A stretch of DNA of 64,000 nucleotides from Chlorobiota bacterium (GTDB lineage: Bacteria; Bacteroidota; Bacteroidia; Bacteroidales; F082): assembly GCA_013151215.1 (NCBI GenBank), contig JAADIS010000113.1, positions 1 to 64,000 of the forward strand, written 5' to 3'. The notes below the pieces were generated by a model, which searched no databases, was not told the DNA's origin, and was given only the letters and a program-made list of their open reading frames with translations. The position numbers and the translations under genes are program-made. This document shows, in pieces, positions 48,501 through 55,858 of this stretch (position 1 is its first letter; the number at the start of each line of letters is the position of its first letter).

Positions 48501-49392
48501 CGACAATCCCGATCAGCTCAAGTCTCTTTTGATACCAACCCCGACAGGGGCGCAAATACCCCTTGGAGAACTGGTCAGCTTTAATTATGTAAGGGGGCCG
48601 CAGCTTATAAAAAGCGAGGACACATTCCTGGTTGGTTATGTTATTTTCGATAAAAAACCTGAATATGCCGAGGTTGACGTTGTTGAAAACGCCCAAAAAC
48701 TGCTTAACGAAAAAATAGCAAATGGCGAGTTCAAATTACCCGCTGGCATAAGTTACATATTTACAGGTAATTACGAAAACCAGATCAGGGCAACAAAACG
48801 GCTTATGATAGTGGTCCCTATTTCACTGATACTGATTTTCCTCATCCTTTACTTCCAATTCGGTTCGGTAACAGTATCGTTGATGTCGTTCTCAGGAATC
48901 CTGGTCGCCTTTTCGGGCGGGTTTATCATGCTCTGGCTTTATGGCCAACCGTGGTTTATGAACTTCGATGTTGCCGGCGTTAACATTCACAAACTTTTCC
49001 AGATGGGGACAATAAACCTCAGTGTGGCGGTGTGGGTAGGTTTCATCGCGCTCTTCGGGATCGCGACCGATGACGGCGTCATCGTTGGGACTTACCTCAA
49101 GCAGGTATTCGACAAAAACCAACCCGACAGCGTTGAAGGCGTTAGGAAATCGGTCCTGGAAGCAGGCTCGAAAAGGGTAAGGCCTGCCATGATGACGGCA
49201 GCCACAACGATTATTGCCCTAATCCCTGTTTTAACTTCCACAGGAAAAGGTTCCGATATAATGGTTCCTATGGCAATTCCATCTTTTGGCGGAATGCTCC
49301 TACAGGTTATGACAATGTTCGTGGTTCCTGTTTTCTATTCCATGTGGCAAGAAGGCAGAGTAAAACGTAGTATTAAAATGAAAAAAGCATAG
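45586..49392 (+). CDS. cusA: CusA/CzcA-type heavy-metal RND efflux pump
   Basis: The 1268-aa inner-membrane proton-driven exporter is the motor of a tripartite copper/silver efflux complex. Marks are TEWAGRSPQDIEDQISYPL, the membrane acidic motif GVMVDVGVVFTEN, EFMPSLDEGSFLLMPTTMP and MLQTGMRAPMGIKVFG, which place it in the CusA group. It is about 220 aa longer than E. coli CusA. An insert at about residues 535-640 adds roughly three extra hydrophobic helices between TM6 and TM7. A second insert (about 765-840) enlarges the periplasmic domain. The outer-membrane and adaptor genes follow at 3 and 11 nt, in order A-C-B. Confidence 0.93.
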   Translation: MLNKTIKFFLENKLVTFILLAVFIGWGIVNSPFNWDTGFLPNDPVPVDAIPDIGENQQIVYTEWAGRSPQDIEDQISYPLTTALLGLPGVKTIRSNSIFGLSSIYIIFDEDIEFYWGRTRILEKLNSLPAGTLPPGVSPALGPDATALGQIFWYTLEGRDKDGNPAGGWDPHELRTIQDFYVGYSLTSAKGIAEVASIGGFVKEYQVDIDPNAMKAHGVNIAQIMSAVKNSNLDIGARTIEFNRAEYLVRALGYIKSLEDLEQSVVAVNNNIPIRIKDVAKVNFGPATRRGGLDKGGSEAVGGVVVARYGANPLEAINNIKEKIAEIAPGLPSKTLEDGTVSKVTIVPFYDRTGLIKETLGTLEEALSLEILVSILVVIVLVLNLRASFLISSLLPIGVLMTFIIMRRAGVDANIVALSGIAIAIGVMVDVGVVFTENIIRHLDMAENLGASGKRLLTIIYDATIEVASAVITALSTTIVSFLPVFAMQAAEGKLFHPLAFTKTFAMLSALFIGIIIIPTLANVIFALRFDKKKIRYVFNGLLIAAGIAFGIITTNIVALVLVLVGINNLFEYRWPVNRRKYVNLINIVLTLTVVIFYLTKIWMPLGAQNSFVANFLFAIAIVGTILGVLMTIVHFYPQILRWCLDHKWQFLSIPITVVIFGIVVWLGFAKVFRFMPDFVEETSFWQAADEKFPGIGKEFMPSLDEGSFLLMPTTMPHSGIQENIDVIALLDKKVNSIPEVESVVGKWGRVNSALDPAPTSMYENLINYKPEFIVDEDGYRMRFKVDDDNAFILKDGSKYNPSTDDYRSINKSELILDKRGEYFRQWRNNIHSPDDIWKEIIKQASIPGLTSAPKLQPIQTRLVMLQTGMRAPMGIKVFGPDLETIEKVGYKIEGYLKEVEGVEPISVFADRVVGKPYLEMEINRKAIARYGLTIKYLQTILSGAIGGIKLTSTVEGRERFPVRMRYAREFRDNPDQLKSLLIPTPTGAQIPLGELVSFNYVRGPQLIKSEDTFLVGYVIFDKKPEYAEVDVVENAQKLLNEKIANGEFKLPAGISYIFTGNYENQIRATKRLMIVVPISLILIFLILYFQFGSVTVSLMSFSGILVAFSGGFIMLWLYGQPWFMNFDVAGVNIHKLFQMGTINLSVAVWVGFIALFGIATDDGVIVGTYLKQVFDKNQPDSVEGVRKSVLEAGSKRVRPAMMTAATTIIALIPVLTSTGKGSDIMVPMAIPSFGGMLLQVMTMFVVPVFYSMWQEGRVKRSIKMKKA

Positions 49393-49395
49393 ATC

Positions 49396-50625
49396 ATGAA
49401 AAAGTTATTAATAATAATTATAATAGGTATGCTGATTTCATCCGCCCTAAGGGCACAGAATGAGTTGAACTCATATCTGGAAACAGCAGCCAGGAACAAT
49501 CCAGGATTAAAGGTCAGGTTTAACGAATATATGGCCGCACTGGAAAAAGCACCCCAGGCCAAGGCACTCCCTGACCCTCAAATTGCATTCGCTTATTTTA
49601 TCAGTCCGGTGGAAACAAGGGTAGGGCCGCAACAATTCAAGATATCGGCCTCGCAAATGTTCCCTTGGTTCGGAACCTTGAAATCGGCGGAAAATGCAAG
49701 TATCCAAGAAGCCAAAGCGAAATATGAGCTTTTTGAGGAAACAAAATCGGAATTGTTCAATAATGTAAAAAACAATTATTACGATTTGTATTTCAACAAC
49801 AAAGCGATTAAGATAACTCTTGATAATTTAGACATCCTGAGCTCGTTCAAGAAATTGGCGTTAATTAAAGTGGAGGCAGGTCTTGTATCGGCCGTTGACG
49901 ATTATCGGATCGAAATGGAGATATACGACCTCGAAAACTCCCTGGCTTTACTGAGGGACAAGGATTACGTTCTCAGGATAGCCTTCAATAATTTGCTGAA
50001 CACCGAGGGCAATCCTGAAATTATCGTGCCAGGTGATTTATGGACTGACGATATCGCCTACGAAAAAACGGCAGCACTCGACAGCATCCGCGCCCTTAAC
50101 CACCAGCTCCTGAACATCGACTTCCAGCAGCAGGCCCTTGTTTATAAAAAGGAATGGGCTACAAAAAAGGGGAATCCTTCGTTCAAGATAGGCTTTGACT
50201 ATGCCTTTGTAGGAAAAGGCGAAAACAATCTGTCGGGCAAAGATGCCTTCATCTTCCCTTCAATAGGCATAACGCTTCCGTTGTACCGCTCGAAATACAA
50301 GGCAATGGTAAACGAAGTTGTTTATCTTGAATCGGCCAAAGCCGACGAGAAGATAAATAAGATCAATGTCCTGGAAACCGTTTTTGAGGAGGCATGGAAG
50401 GACTATCGTGATGCCAACAGAAGAATAGTGCTGTATAACAGGCAGTTGGAACTTGCCAACATTTCGTTAAAGCTTCTTGAAACAGATTATTCCACAGGAA
50501 ATAAGAACTTCGAGGAAATATTGCGCATGGACCGAAAAGTCCTGAAATACAATCTCGAACTGGAGAAAGCGAAAGCCGACAAGCAGGCATCCATATCATT
50601 CATAACATATTTAATGGGAAAATAA
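49396..50625 (+). CDS. cusC: TolC-family outer-membrane efflux channel
   Basis: The 409-aa protein has a signal peptide (about 1-21, ending ALRAQ). The two helical hairpin repeats typical of outer-membrane factors are seen, with AARNNPGLKVRFNEYMAAL near the start and LETDYSTGNKNFEEILRMD near the end. It forms the outer-membrane duct for the RND pump. It starts 3 nt after cusA. No lipobox is present, unlike E. coli CusC. Confidence 0.9.
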   Translation: MKKLLIIIIIGMLISSALRAQNELNSYLETAARNNPGLKVRFNEYMAALEKAPQAKALPDPQIAFAYFISPVETRVGPQQFKISASQMFPWFGTLKSAENASIQEAKAKYELFEETKSELFNNVKNNYYDLYFNNKAIKITLDNLDILSSFKKLALIKVEAGLVSAVDDYRIEMEIYDLENSLALLRDKDYVLRIAFNNLLNTEGNPEIIVPGDLWTDDIAYEKTAALDSIRALNHQLLNIDFQQQALVYKKEWATKKGNPSFKIGFDYAFVGKGENNLSGKDAFIFPSIGITLPLYRSKYKAMVNEVVYLESAKADEKINKINVLETVFEEAWKDYRDANRRIVLYNRQLELANISLKLLETDYSTGNKNFEEILRMDRKVLKYNLELEKAKADKQASISFITYLMGK

Positions 50626-50636
50626 AGATCAAACAG

Positions 50637-52481
50637 ATGAAAAAAATAATCAATAATATAAAAGAAAATTACAAACTCGTTTTAGGGGTTTTAGTTATAG
50701 GAATATTCCTGGGTTGGATATTTTTTCACCAAGGCGGTGAAAATGCGATCCCTCAAACCCAGACGGAAAACGACGGGCATGACCATGCCAAGGAAGCCGG
50801 GACGATATGGACCTGCTCCATGCACCCGCAAATAAAGAAGGACAAACCCGGCAAATGCCCGATATGCTCCATGGATCTAATTCCGGTGCAGGATCATTCG
50901 GGAACTACTGACGAGGAATTGGATGCTGAAGCCATCACATTATCGGATGCAGCAGCAAGGCTAGCTCAAATAGAAACGATGAAAGTTGTTCGGGGCAAGC
51001 CAACCAAAGAAGTTTACCTTCAAGGCAAAGTACATGCCGACGAAAGGAATATCGCCGAGCTTACAGCCCGTTTTGGAGGCCGTATCGAGAAACTCTTCGT
51101 CAATTTCACCGGGCAAAATGTCAGAAAGGGCGAAAAGCTTGCGACAATATACTCCCCTGGCTTGGTAACAGCTCAAAGGGAACTTCTTGAGGCAATCTCG
51201 TTCAAGGAAACCCGGCCGGCGCTATACCGCGCTTCCAGGGCAAAACTTAAGCTTTGGGACCTCACCGACGGCCAGATCGACGAAATAGAGCAAAGCGGCG
51301 ACCCGATAGTCTATTTCGACGTGCTCTCACCCATAAGCGGAACGGTAATGAAACGCCATGTGGCCCTGGGCGATTATGTGAAGGAGGGCAGCGCCCTGTT
51401 CCAGGTAATTGACTTGAAAAAGGTCTGGGTCATGTTCGACGCATATGAGAGCGACCTGCCATGGATAAAACTGAATGACAAGGTGAACTTCAGCGTCCAG
51501 GCCTTGCCGGGCAAAAGCTTCAGCGCACGAGTTACATATATCGACCCATTCCTGAACGCCAGGACGCGAGTAGCAAAAGTAAGGGTTGAAATGCAGAACA
51601 AGAAGATGGAGCTGAAACCGGAGATGTTCGCAAACGGAATTGTTGATTCGGACCTCGCCGACAACAGCAGCGAGATCCTTATCCCCAAATCGTCGATATT
51701 GTGGACAGGAAAGCGCGCCATAGTATATGTAAAATCACCGAACAGCAAAGCCACTTCTTTCAAATACCGCGAAATAGTACTGGGCCCGGAGGCAGGCAAC
51801 TTTTATGTTGTCGCCAAAGGCTTGATGGAAGGCGAGACCATAGCGACCAACGGCGTGTTTAAAATTGATGCCGCATCGCAGCTACAAGGGCTTCCGAGCA
51901 TGATGAACCCCGAGGGCGGAGCAGGTTCCACTCCTCACGATATGTCGAAAATGGATATGGGCGGCGGCAAAAAAGCAAAGACAGCGAAAAAAAGCAAGTC
52001 CATGAGCAAAATGGAAAAGCCCGCCAAGACAGCTGTTGAATTCAAGACTCAGCTAAAGGCAGTTTATGAGGCCTATATTAAAATGAAGGACGCATTTGTT
52101 GCCAGCGACGGCAAAACTGCCGCAGCAATGGCAGCCAAAGTCAAAAAAGCCATCGGCAATACCGATATGGCCTTGCTGAAAGGCGATGCGCACATAATGT
52201 GGATGGGACAGATGACTAAGCTGAACTCCTTGCTTGAGGAAATTATAAATGAAGGAAATATTGAAAAACAACGATTCATATTTTCTAAATTCAATCCGGT
52301 TTTCGCCGAAAGCATTAAAAATTTCGGCTTAAACAACACAACTGCATATTATCAGTTTTGCCCCATGGCCAATGATCGTGGCGGAGCATATTGGATTAGC
52401 GAGAGCAAGGAAATAAAAAACCCCTACTTTGGCGACAAGATGCTGGGTTGCGGCGAGACCAAAGAAACATTCAATAATTAA
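50637..52481 (+). CDS. cusB: CusB-type adaptor with heavy-metal-binding domain and DUF3347
   Basis: The 614-aa periplasmic adaptor is anchored by an N-terminal helix. Order: His-rich linker; heavy-metal-binding domain (about 57-86, WTCSMHPQI, CPICSMDLIP); barrel-sandwich, lipoyl and membrane-fusion domains (about 100-425); Met/Lys/Gly-rich linker (about 435-460, with MSKMDMGGG); and C-terminal DUF3347 (about 470-610) with FCPMANDRGGAYWIS and NPYFGDKMLGCGE. The last two parts are extra relative to E. coli CusB and probably supply Cu(I) to the pump in place of a separate CusF. A 14-bp-stem terminator follows. Confidence 0.93.
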   Translation: MKKIINNIKENYKLVLGVLVIGIFLGWIFFHQGGENAIPQTQTENDGHDHAKEAGTIWTCSMHPQIKKDKPGKCPICSMDLIPVQDHSGTTDEELDAEAITLSDAAARLAQIETMKVVRGKPTKEVYLQGKVHADERNIAELTARFGGRIEKLFVNFTGQNVRKGEKLATIYSPGLVTAQRELLEAISFKETRPALYRASRAKLKLWDLTDGQIDEIEQSGDPIVYFDVLSPISGTVMKRHVALGDYVKEGSALFQVIDLKKVWVMFDAYESDLPWIKLNDKVNFSVQALPGKSFSARVTYIDPFLNARTRVAKVRVEMQNKKMELKPEMFANGIVDSDLADNSSEILIPKSSILWTGKRAIVYVKSPNSKATSFKYREIVLGPEAGNFYVVAKGLMEGETIATNGVFKIDAASQLQGLPSMMNPEGGAGSTPHDMSKMDMGGGKKAKTAKKSKSMSKMEKPAKTAVEFKTQLKAVYEAYIKMKDAFVASDGKTAAAMAAKVKKAIGNTDMALLKGDAHIMWMGQMTKLNSLLEEIINEGNIEKQRFIFSKFNPVFAESIKNFGLNNTTAYYQFCPMANDRGGAYWISESKEIKNPYFGDKMLGCGETKETFNN

Positions 52482-52486
52482 TTGTC

Positions 52487-52526
52487 ATTCACCGGACGGG
52501 GAAATCAAGTTACCCGTCCGGTGAAT
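52487..52526 (+). terminator. Strong hairpin terminator after cusACB
   Basis: A perfect 14-bp stem (ATTCACCGGACGGG at 52487-52500 with its complement at 52513-52526, 12-nt loop) begins 5 nt after the cusB stop and is followed by CTTTAAT. The T tract is weak, but the stem is exceptionally stable. Confidence 0.75.
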
Positions 52527-52559
52527 CTTTAATCAAATAACATTTTAAATATCAGTCAG

Positions 52560-53114
52560 ATGTCAGAAAATACCTTACATATCAAAAATATGGTTTGCGA
52601 CAGATGCATTAGGGTTGTAAAAGAAGACCTTAGCAAGCTGGGATTGAAAATTTATTCGGTTGAGCTGGGAAAAGCTGAAGTTGACCGGCAGCCTGATGAA
52701 GAAATGTTGCAAAAGATCAAAGTAACGCTCGAAAAAGAAGGATTTGAGCTTATGAGCGATAAAAAGACAAGAATAGTTTCTGCAATAAAAACCGAGATAA
52801 TAAAGCTTACCCGAGACGAAAGCAACGATCAGAAGCTTAAATTCTCGGAATACATTTCCTCCAAGCTAAACCACGACTACTCATATATAAGCAATCTGTT
52901 CTCGGAACTGGAAGGCACTACCATCGAGAAATTTGCCATCAACCAAAAAATAGAATATATAAAAGAATTGATTATCTACGATGAACTGTCGCTGAACGAG
53001 ATTTCCTATAAACTAGGTTATAGCAGCGTTCAGTATTTGTCGAGCCAGTTTAAAAAGGTTACCGGCCTAACACCTACCGATTTTAAAAGACTTTATAATC
53101 GGAGACATAAATAA
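52560..53114 (+). CDS. HMA-AraC fusion regulator
   Basis: The 184-aa protein joins an N-terminal ferredoxin-like HMA domain (about 1-70; metal loop MVCDRCIR with CxxC) to an AraC-type double helix-turn-helix (about 85-180; LSLNEISYKLGYSSVQYLSSQFKKVTGLTP). The natural reading is a one-component Cu(I) sensor in which metal binding at the CDRC loop controls DNA binding. It sits just after the efflux terminator and before the accessory operon, so both are candidate targets. The fusion type recurs in Bacteroidota copper loci. Confidence 0.88.
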   Translation: MSENTLHIKNMVCDRCIRVVKEDLSKLGLKIYSVELGKAEVDRQPDEEMLQKIKVTLEKEGFELMSDKKTRIVSAIKTEIIKLTRDESNDQKLKFSEYISSKLNHDYSYISNLFSELEGTTIEKFAINQKIEYIKELIIYDELSLNEISYKLGYSSVQYLSSQFKKVTGLTPTDFKRLYNRRHK

Positions 53115-53216
53115 CTGTATTTTAATAATATAAACAAAAATATCATTAATTATTTCCATCATTTCATAATAGCGAATTGAATACTAAGAGTTATTTTTGA
53201 TAACAATTTATTTAAA

Positions 53217-53585
53217 ATGTTCAAAAAAATCACATACGCCATTTTTGCCAGCTTGCTGATACTCACTATCGGCAACCTGATTACGGCCGGTGGTTTTTGC
53301 AATATAAATGAATTACAAAAAACTCAACACGGTTGTTGCACAATGAACCATCCCGGCGACGAGAGTCAAAGCGATTGCGATCATTGCCTTATCACTCAAA
53401 AGGAAATAATTAGCATCGACAACAACAAAATTTTTTCTCAAAATAGTGGTGATATAAGCGAAGTTGATTCGGAGATTGCCCCTGATGCCACTGAAATTTC
53501 AAGGCCTGCCATTATCAAGCCTAGGTTTTTCAACAATAACAGGGATCGAGACCTGCTCGCTTATTATCACTCGTATTTAATTTGA
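53217..53585 (+). CDS. Small exported Cys/His protein, unrecognised
   Basis: The 122-aa protein has a signal peptide or anchor (about 1-24). The mature start carries a dense cluster of soft-metal ligands: HGCCTMNHPG, then DCDHC (about residues 40-62). The rest is polar with no motif. A -7-like TATTTTTG lies at 53192-53199, only 17 nt before the ATG. Cluster and location suggest periplasmic copper binding (inference). No family is recognised. Confidence 0.7.
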   Translation: MFKKITYAIFASLLILTIGNLITAGGFCNINELQKTQHGCCTMNHPGDESQSDCDHCLITQKEIISIDNNKIFSQNSGDISEVDSEIAPDATEISRPAIIKPRFFNNNRDRDLLAYYHSYLI

Positions 53586-53654
53586 AGTATTAGTTTGAAT
53601 TAGTTGAAAGATCAATTCTACGGTCTTTATATGACTAATATAAATTAATTGCAT

Positions 53655-53686
53655 TTTGTTTTTCGTAAGAACAAATGTTAGGTTTC
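53655..53686 (+). promoter_or_regulatory. Promoter of nine-gene accessory operon
   Basis: TTTG at 53655-53658 and TAGGTTTC at 53679-53686 are separated by 20 nt, the usual spacing; the -7 element differs from TAnnTTTG only at its last base. It predicts a start near 53693, just before the ATG at 53706. Confidence 0.5.
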
Positions 53687-53705
53687 ATAATTAAATACTA
53701 ATAAA

Positions 53706-54248
53706 ATGAAAAAAATCATAATTATAATGCTAATTGCATTCGGATACCAATTAAATGTTTATTCGCAGTTTCAGCTTATAGCTGACACACAGACCAATAG
53801 TAGGATTATTGAGTTAAATGACGGCAATTTAAAGTTGATGAACACAGATTTAAAACATAAAACCGTAAGTATAAATAATATTGACAATACACCCTGGAAG
53901 AGTTTTAAATTGAACATTGGTAAATCACAAGACCTCTACAACTTACAATTGTTGGATTTAAGTGCAAACCAGCACGACAGCACTCATTTATTTTTACTTT
54001 ACTCCACCTATCGCAGCGAACTGATGCCCATTGAGGATTTTTCCGAAAAATTTCATGGCAGTTTAACCCTGACCATCACTAACACCAAAGGCGATATGCT
54101 CCTGTTTGTTGACAAGGCTGCCGATTATAAGATATTGGGAAGCTACCCTAAATCGAAACTGATTGTTTATAAGCTAAAAAGACATGGTTTCAAATCGCGC
54201 AGGAATGTTGAAATATACAATTTAAACAATTATTCATTAAGTCTTTAA
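53706..54248 (+). CDS. Exported protein, unrecognised
   Basis: The 180-aa protein has a signal peptide (about 1-20, ending NVYSQ). The mature region is predicted beta-rich (LQLLDLSANQHDSTHLFLLY, GSLTLTITNTKGDMLLF). No Cys and few Met are present, so it is not an obvious metal protein. It is the first gene of a tightly spaced plus-strand run that ends at 58411. The architecture is loosely like the exported 188-aa protein at 55859. Function unknown. Confidence 0.75.
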   Translation: MKKIIIIMLIAFGYQLNVYSQFQLIADTQTNSRIIELNDGNLKLMNTDLKHKTVSINNIDNTPWKSFKLNIGKSQDLYNLQLLDLSANQHDSTHLFLLYSTYRSELMPIEDFSEKFHGSLTLTITNTKGDMLLFVDKAADYKILGSYPKSKLIVYKLKRHGFKSRRNVEIYNLNNYSLSL

Positions 54249-54258
54249 AAGCAGTATT

Positions 54259-54573
54259 ATGACACAGCCAAGAACAGTAAACTCGACATTCACAGCAGAG
54301 AAGTTTTTAGATAACGAATTGGTTATCAAGTTGCTTAAGGCACTCAACAGCATTAGGGGCATTACTAACATACAGGCCTCGCACAATCAATTATACGTTG
54401 AGTACTACGACCGGATGCTTGACGAAAGCTATATTAAAAGCACTCTGGAGAATTTAAACTTCCCGTTTGAAAAAACTGATGTTCAAAAGGGCTTCTTCGG
54501 ACGGATGATAGATAAAATTGCCGATGACAATAAAACGGAGTTCGGCAGCAGCGGACCCCATTGCTGTGGTTAA
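54259..54573 (+). CDS. HMA-like small protein lacking CxxC, with terminal HCC
   Basis: The 104-aa cytoplasmic protein has a beta-alpha-beta pattern like HMA domains (VIKLLKALNSIRGITNIQAS, then QLYVEYYD and YIKSTLENLNFPFE), but the usual CxxC loop near the N-terminus is absent. The only cysteines are in the last residues (GPHCCG). It may be a repurposed copper chaperone in which the metal site moved to the tail (inference). Spacing to its neighbours is 10 and 12 nt, so it is firmly in the operon. Confidence 0.65.
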   Translation: MTQPRTVNSTFTAEKFLDNELVIKLLKALNSIRGITNIQASHNQLYVEYYDRMLDESYIKSTLENLNFPFEKTDVQKGFFGRMIDKIADDNKTEFGSSGPHCCG

Positions 54574-54585
54574 AATATCAAAACT

Positions 54586-54765
54586 ATGATTTATCTTAAG
54601 ACATTTCTGTTAGTATTGGTATTGATAATCACCCTAAGCAGCATTTTTGCCTTAACCAGCAAACATCGCGATAAAGGCAAGGATGAATCAAGGGGTGGGA
54701 ACAAAGATGAAGATGCCTGCGCCGAATGCGGCATAAAGGAGTTTATCAAGTGCGACAAGCTTTAG
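54586..54765 (+). CDS. 59-aa membrane-anchored CxxC micro-protein
   Basis: A small frame with ATG 54586 and TAG 54763. It has one N-terminal helix (about 5-24, LKTFLLVLVLIITLSSIF), a charged Lys/Asp/Gly linker, and a C-terminal CAEC-GIKEFIKC segment with three cysteines. It lies 12 nt after the preceding gene and 55 nt before the PII gene, with no competing frame. A membrane-tethered soft-metal or redox site facing the periplasm or cytoplasm is likely; no family is recognised. Confidence 0.65.
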   Translation: MIYLKTFLLVLVLIITLSSIFALTSKHRDKGKDESRGGNKDEDACAECGIKEFIKCDKL

Positions 54766-54820
54766 GTGCAGGTATTAAACATAGGAATTAATAAAAAATC
54801 GAAAATTAAAATTAAAGATC

Positions 54821-55162
54821 ATGAAACTTATAAAAGCATATATCCGCCATCGTAAAGCAGCCGATGTATTCAATGAGCTGCAAAAAGCAGGGTTCTGCTG
54901 CATGACCTTCGTGGATTGCGAGGGCACAGGGCAATATTCCGACAAGGAAAAGCAGCACATCAGCACAAAATATCCTTTCACGGATTCATACCGGGTTATA
55001 AAACTTGAGATGCTCATCGCAAAAGAACATGTTGAAGCTGTTGTGAAGCTTATTAAAAAGAGCGCAAAAACAGGATATCGCGGCGATGGGCTTATAATCG
55101 TCTCGCCTGTTGACGAGGTATATAAGGTAAGAACGGACGAAACCGGGATACTATCAATTTAA
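54821..55162 (+). CDS. PII-like signalling protein (PII-NG type)
   Basis: The 113-aa protein has the ferredoxin-like PII fold. The C-loop RTDETG and B-loop TGYRGDGLIIV match PII. The T-loop (about 37-55) is different: it has no uridylylated Tyr51 equivalent in the usual LYRGAEY context and contains DKEKQHISTKY instead. Three cysteines, C26, C27 and C33, precede it. There is no glnA or amtB here; it is flanked by copper genes. This matches PII-NG, a subgroup linked to CzcA/CusA exporters. It probably senses nucleotide or metal state to tune export rather than nitrogen. Confidence 0.88.
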   Translation: MKLIKAYIRHRKAADVFNELQKAGFCCMTFVDCEGTGQYSDKEKQHISTKYPFTDSYRVIKLEMLIAKEHVEAVVKLIKKSAKTGYRGDGLIIVSPVDEVYKVRTDETGILSI

Positions 55163-55208
55163 TTACGACCGCTTATCGCAGAAATCACCTTTATTATAGA
55201 TAACACAC

Positions 55209-55847
55209 ATGAAACTAAGGACAATATTGATTATGGCATTTATAACTTCCTGTTCGTACTACTCCGTAACTTTAAGCCAGGAAAACAATCCCGGCTACAG
55301 TAGCATAATGGAAGTTACTGACTCATCGTCCGCTAAGCAGGCGGTCATCCATGAGCAGATAGAAGCGGGAATGCTTTTGTTAAGAACCCCTTACGAACTA
55401 GACGACGACTCGCAAGGGCAGATGAAAGCCGTTTTAAGGTATTATTTCTGGCTTGAGGATGCAATGTTCAACAAGAACGCCAACGATATCGCGCTTGCTG
55501 CCGGACTGATGAAGTGCAAGACCAAAAATGTCTCGGATAAGAACATTTGGGGAAAGGGCTATACTGCCTGGGACAATCACAAGGCAGCCCTTTTAAAAAA
55601 TCTGAACCTTATCATAGAAGAAAAACCAATTGCTGAAAAGCAAGCCCATTTCAATAAGATATCGGAAACTATTTATTGCATGATAAAAAACTTCAACATA
55701 ATTGATAATAGGGCTTATGCTGCTTTTTGCCCCATAGCGCTAAAAAACAAGGGCGCGATATGGGTTGGGGACGGCCGAGTGCTGAGAAACCCGTATCTGG
55801 GGAATAAAATGCCCGATTGCGGCGAAATAATCGAATTGTTCAAATAA
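55209..55847 (+). CDS. Free-standing DUF3347 exported protein
   Basis: The 212-aa protein has a signal peptide (about 1-23). The remainder is one DUF3347 helical domain (about 65-212) ending with AAFCPIALKNKGAIWVGDG and NPYLGNKMPDCGE. The same string occurs at the C-terminus of CusB in this window (FCPMANDRGG... NPYFGDKMLGCGE). The conserved FCP and DCGE cysteines could form a Cu(I) site. It is probably a soluble copper shuttle for the CusB domain. Confidence 0.85.
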   Translation: MKLRTILIMAFITSCSYYSVTLSQENNPGYSSIMEVTDSSSAKQAVIHEQIEAGMLLLRTPYELDDDSQGQMKAVLRYYFWLEDAMFNKNANDIALAAGLMKCKTKNVSDKNIWGKGYTAWDNHKAALLKNLNLIIEEKPIAEKQAHFNKISETIYCMIKNFNIIDNRAYAAFCPIALKNKGAIWVGDGRVLRNPYLGNKMPDCGEIIELFK

Positions 55848-55858
55848 AGATAAATAGC

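Noticed and set aside
48151-48696. 181-aa minus-strand open frame inside cusA
   Set aside because: Falls within conserved CusA periplasmic sequence; no independent support.
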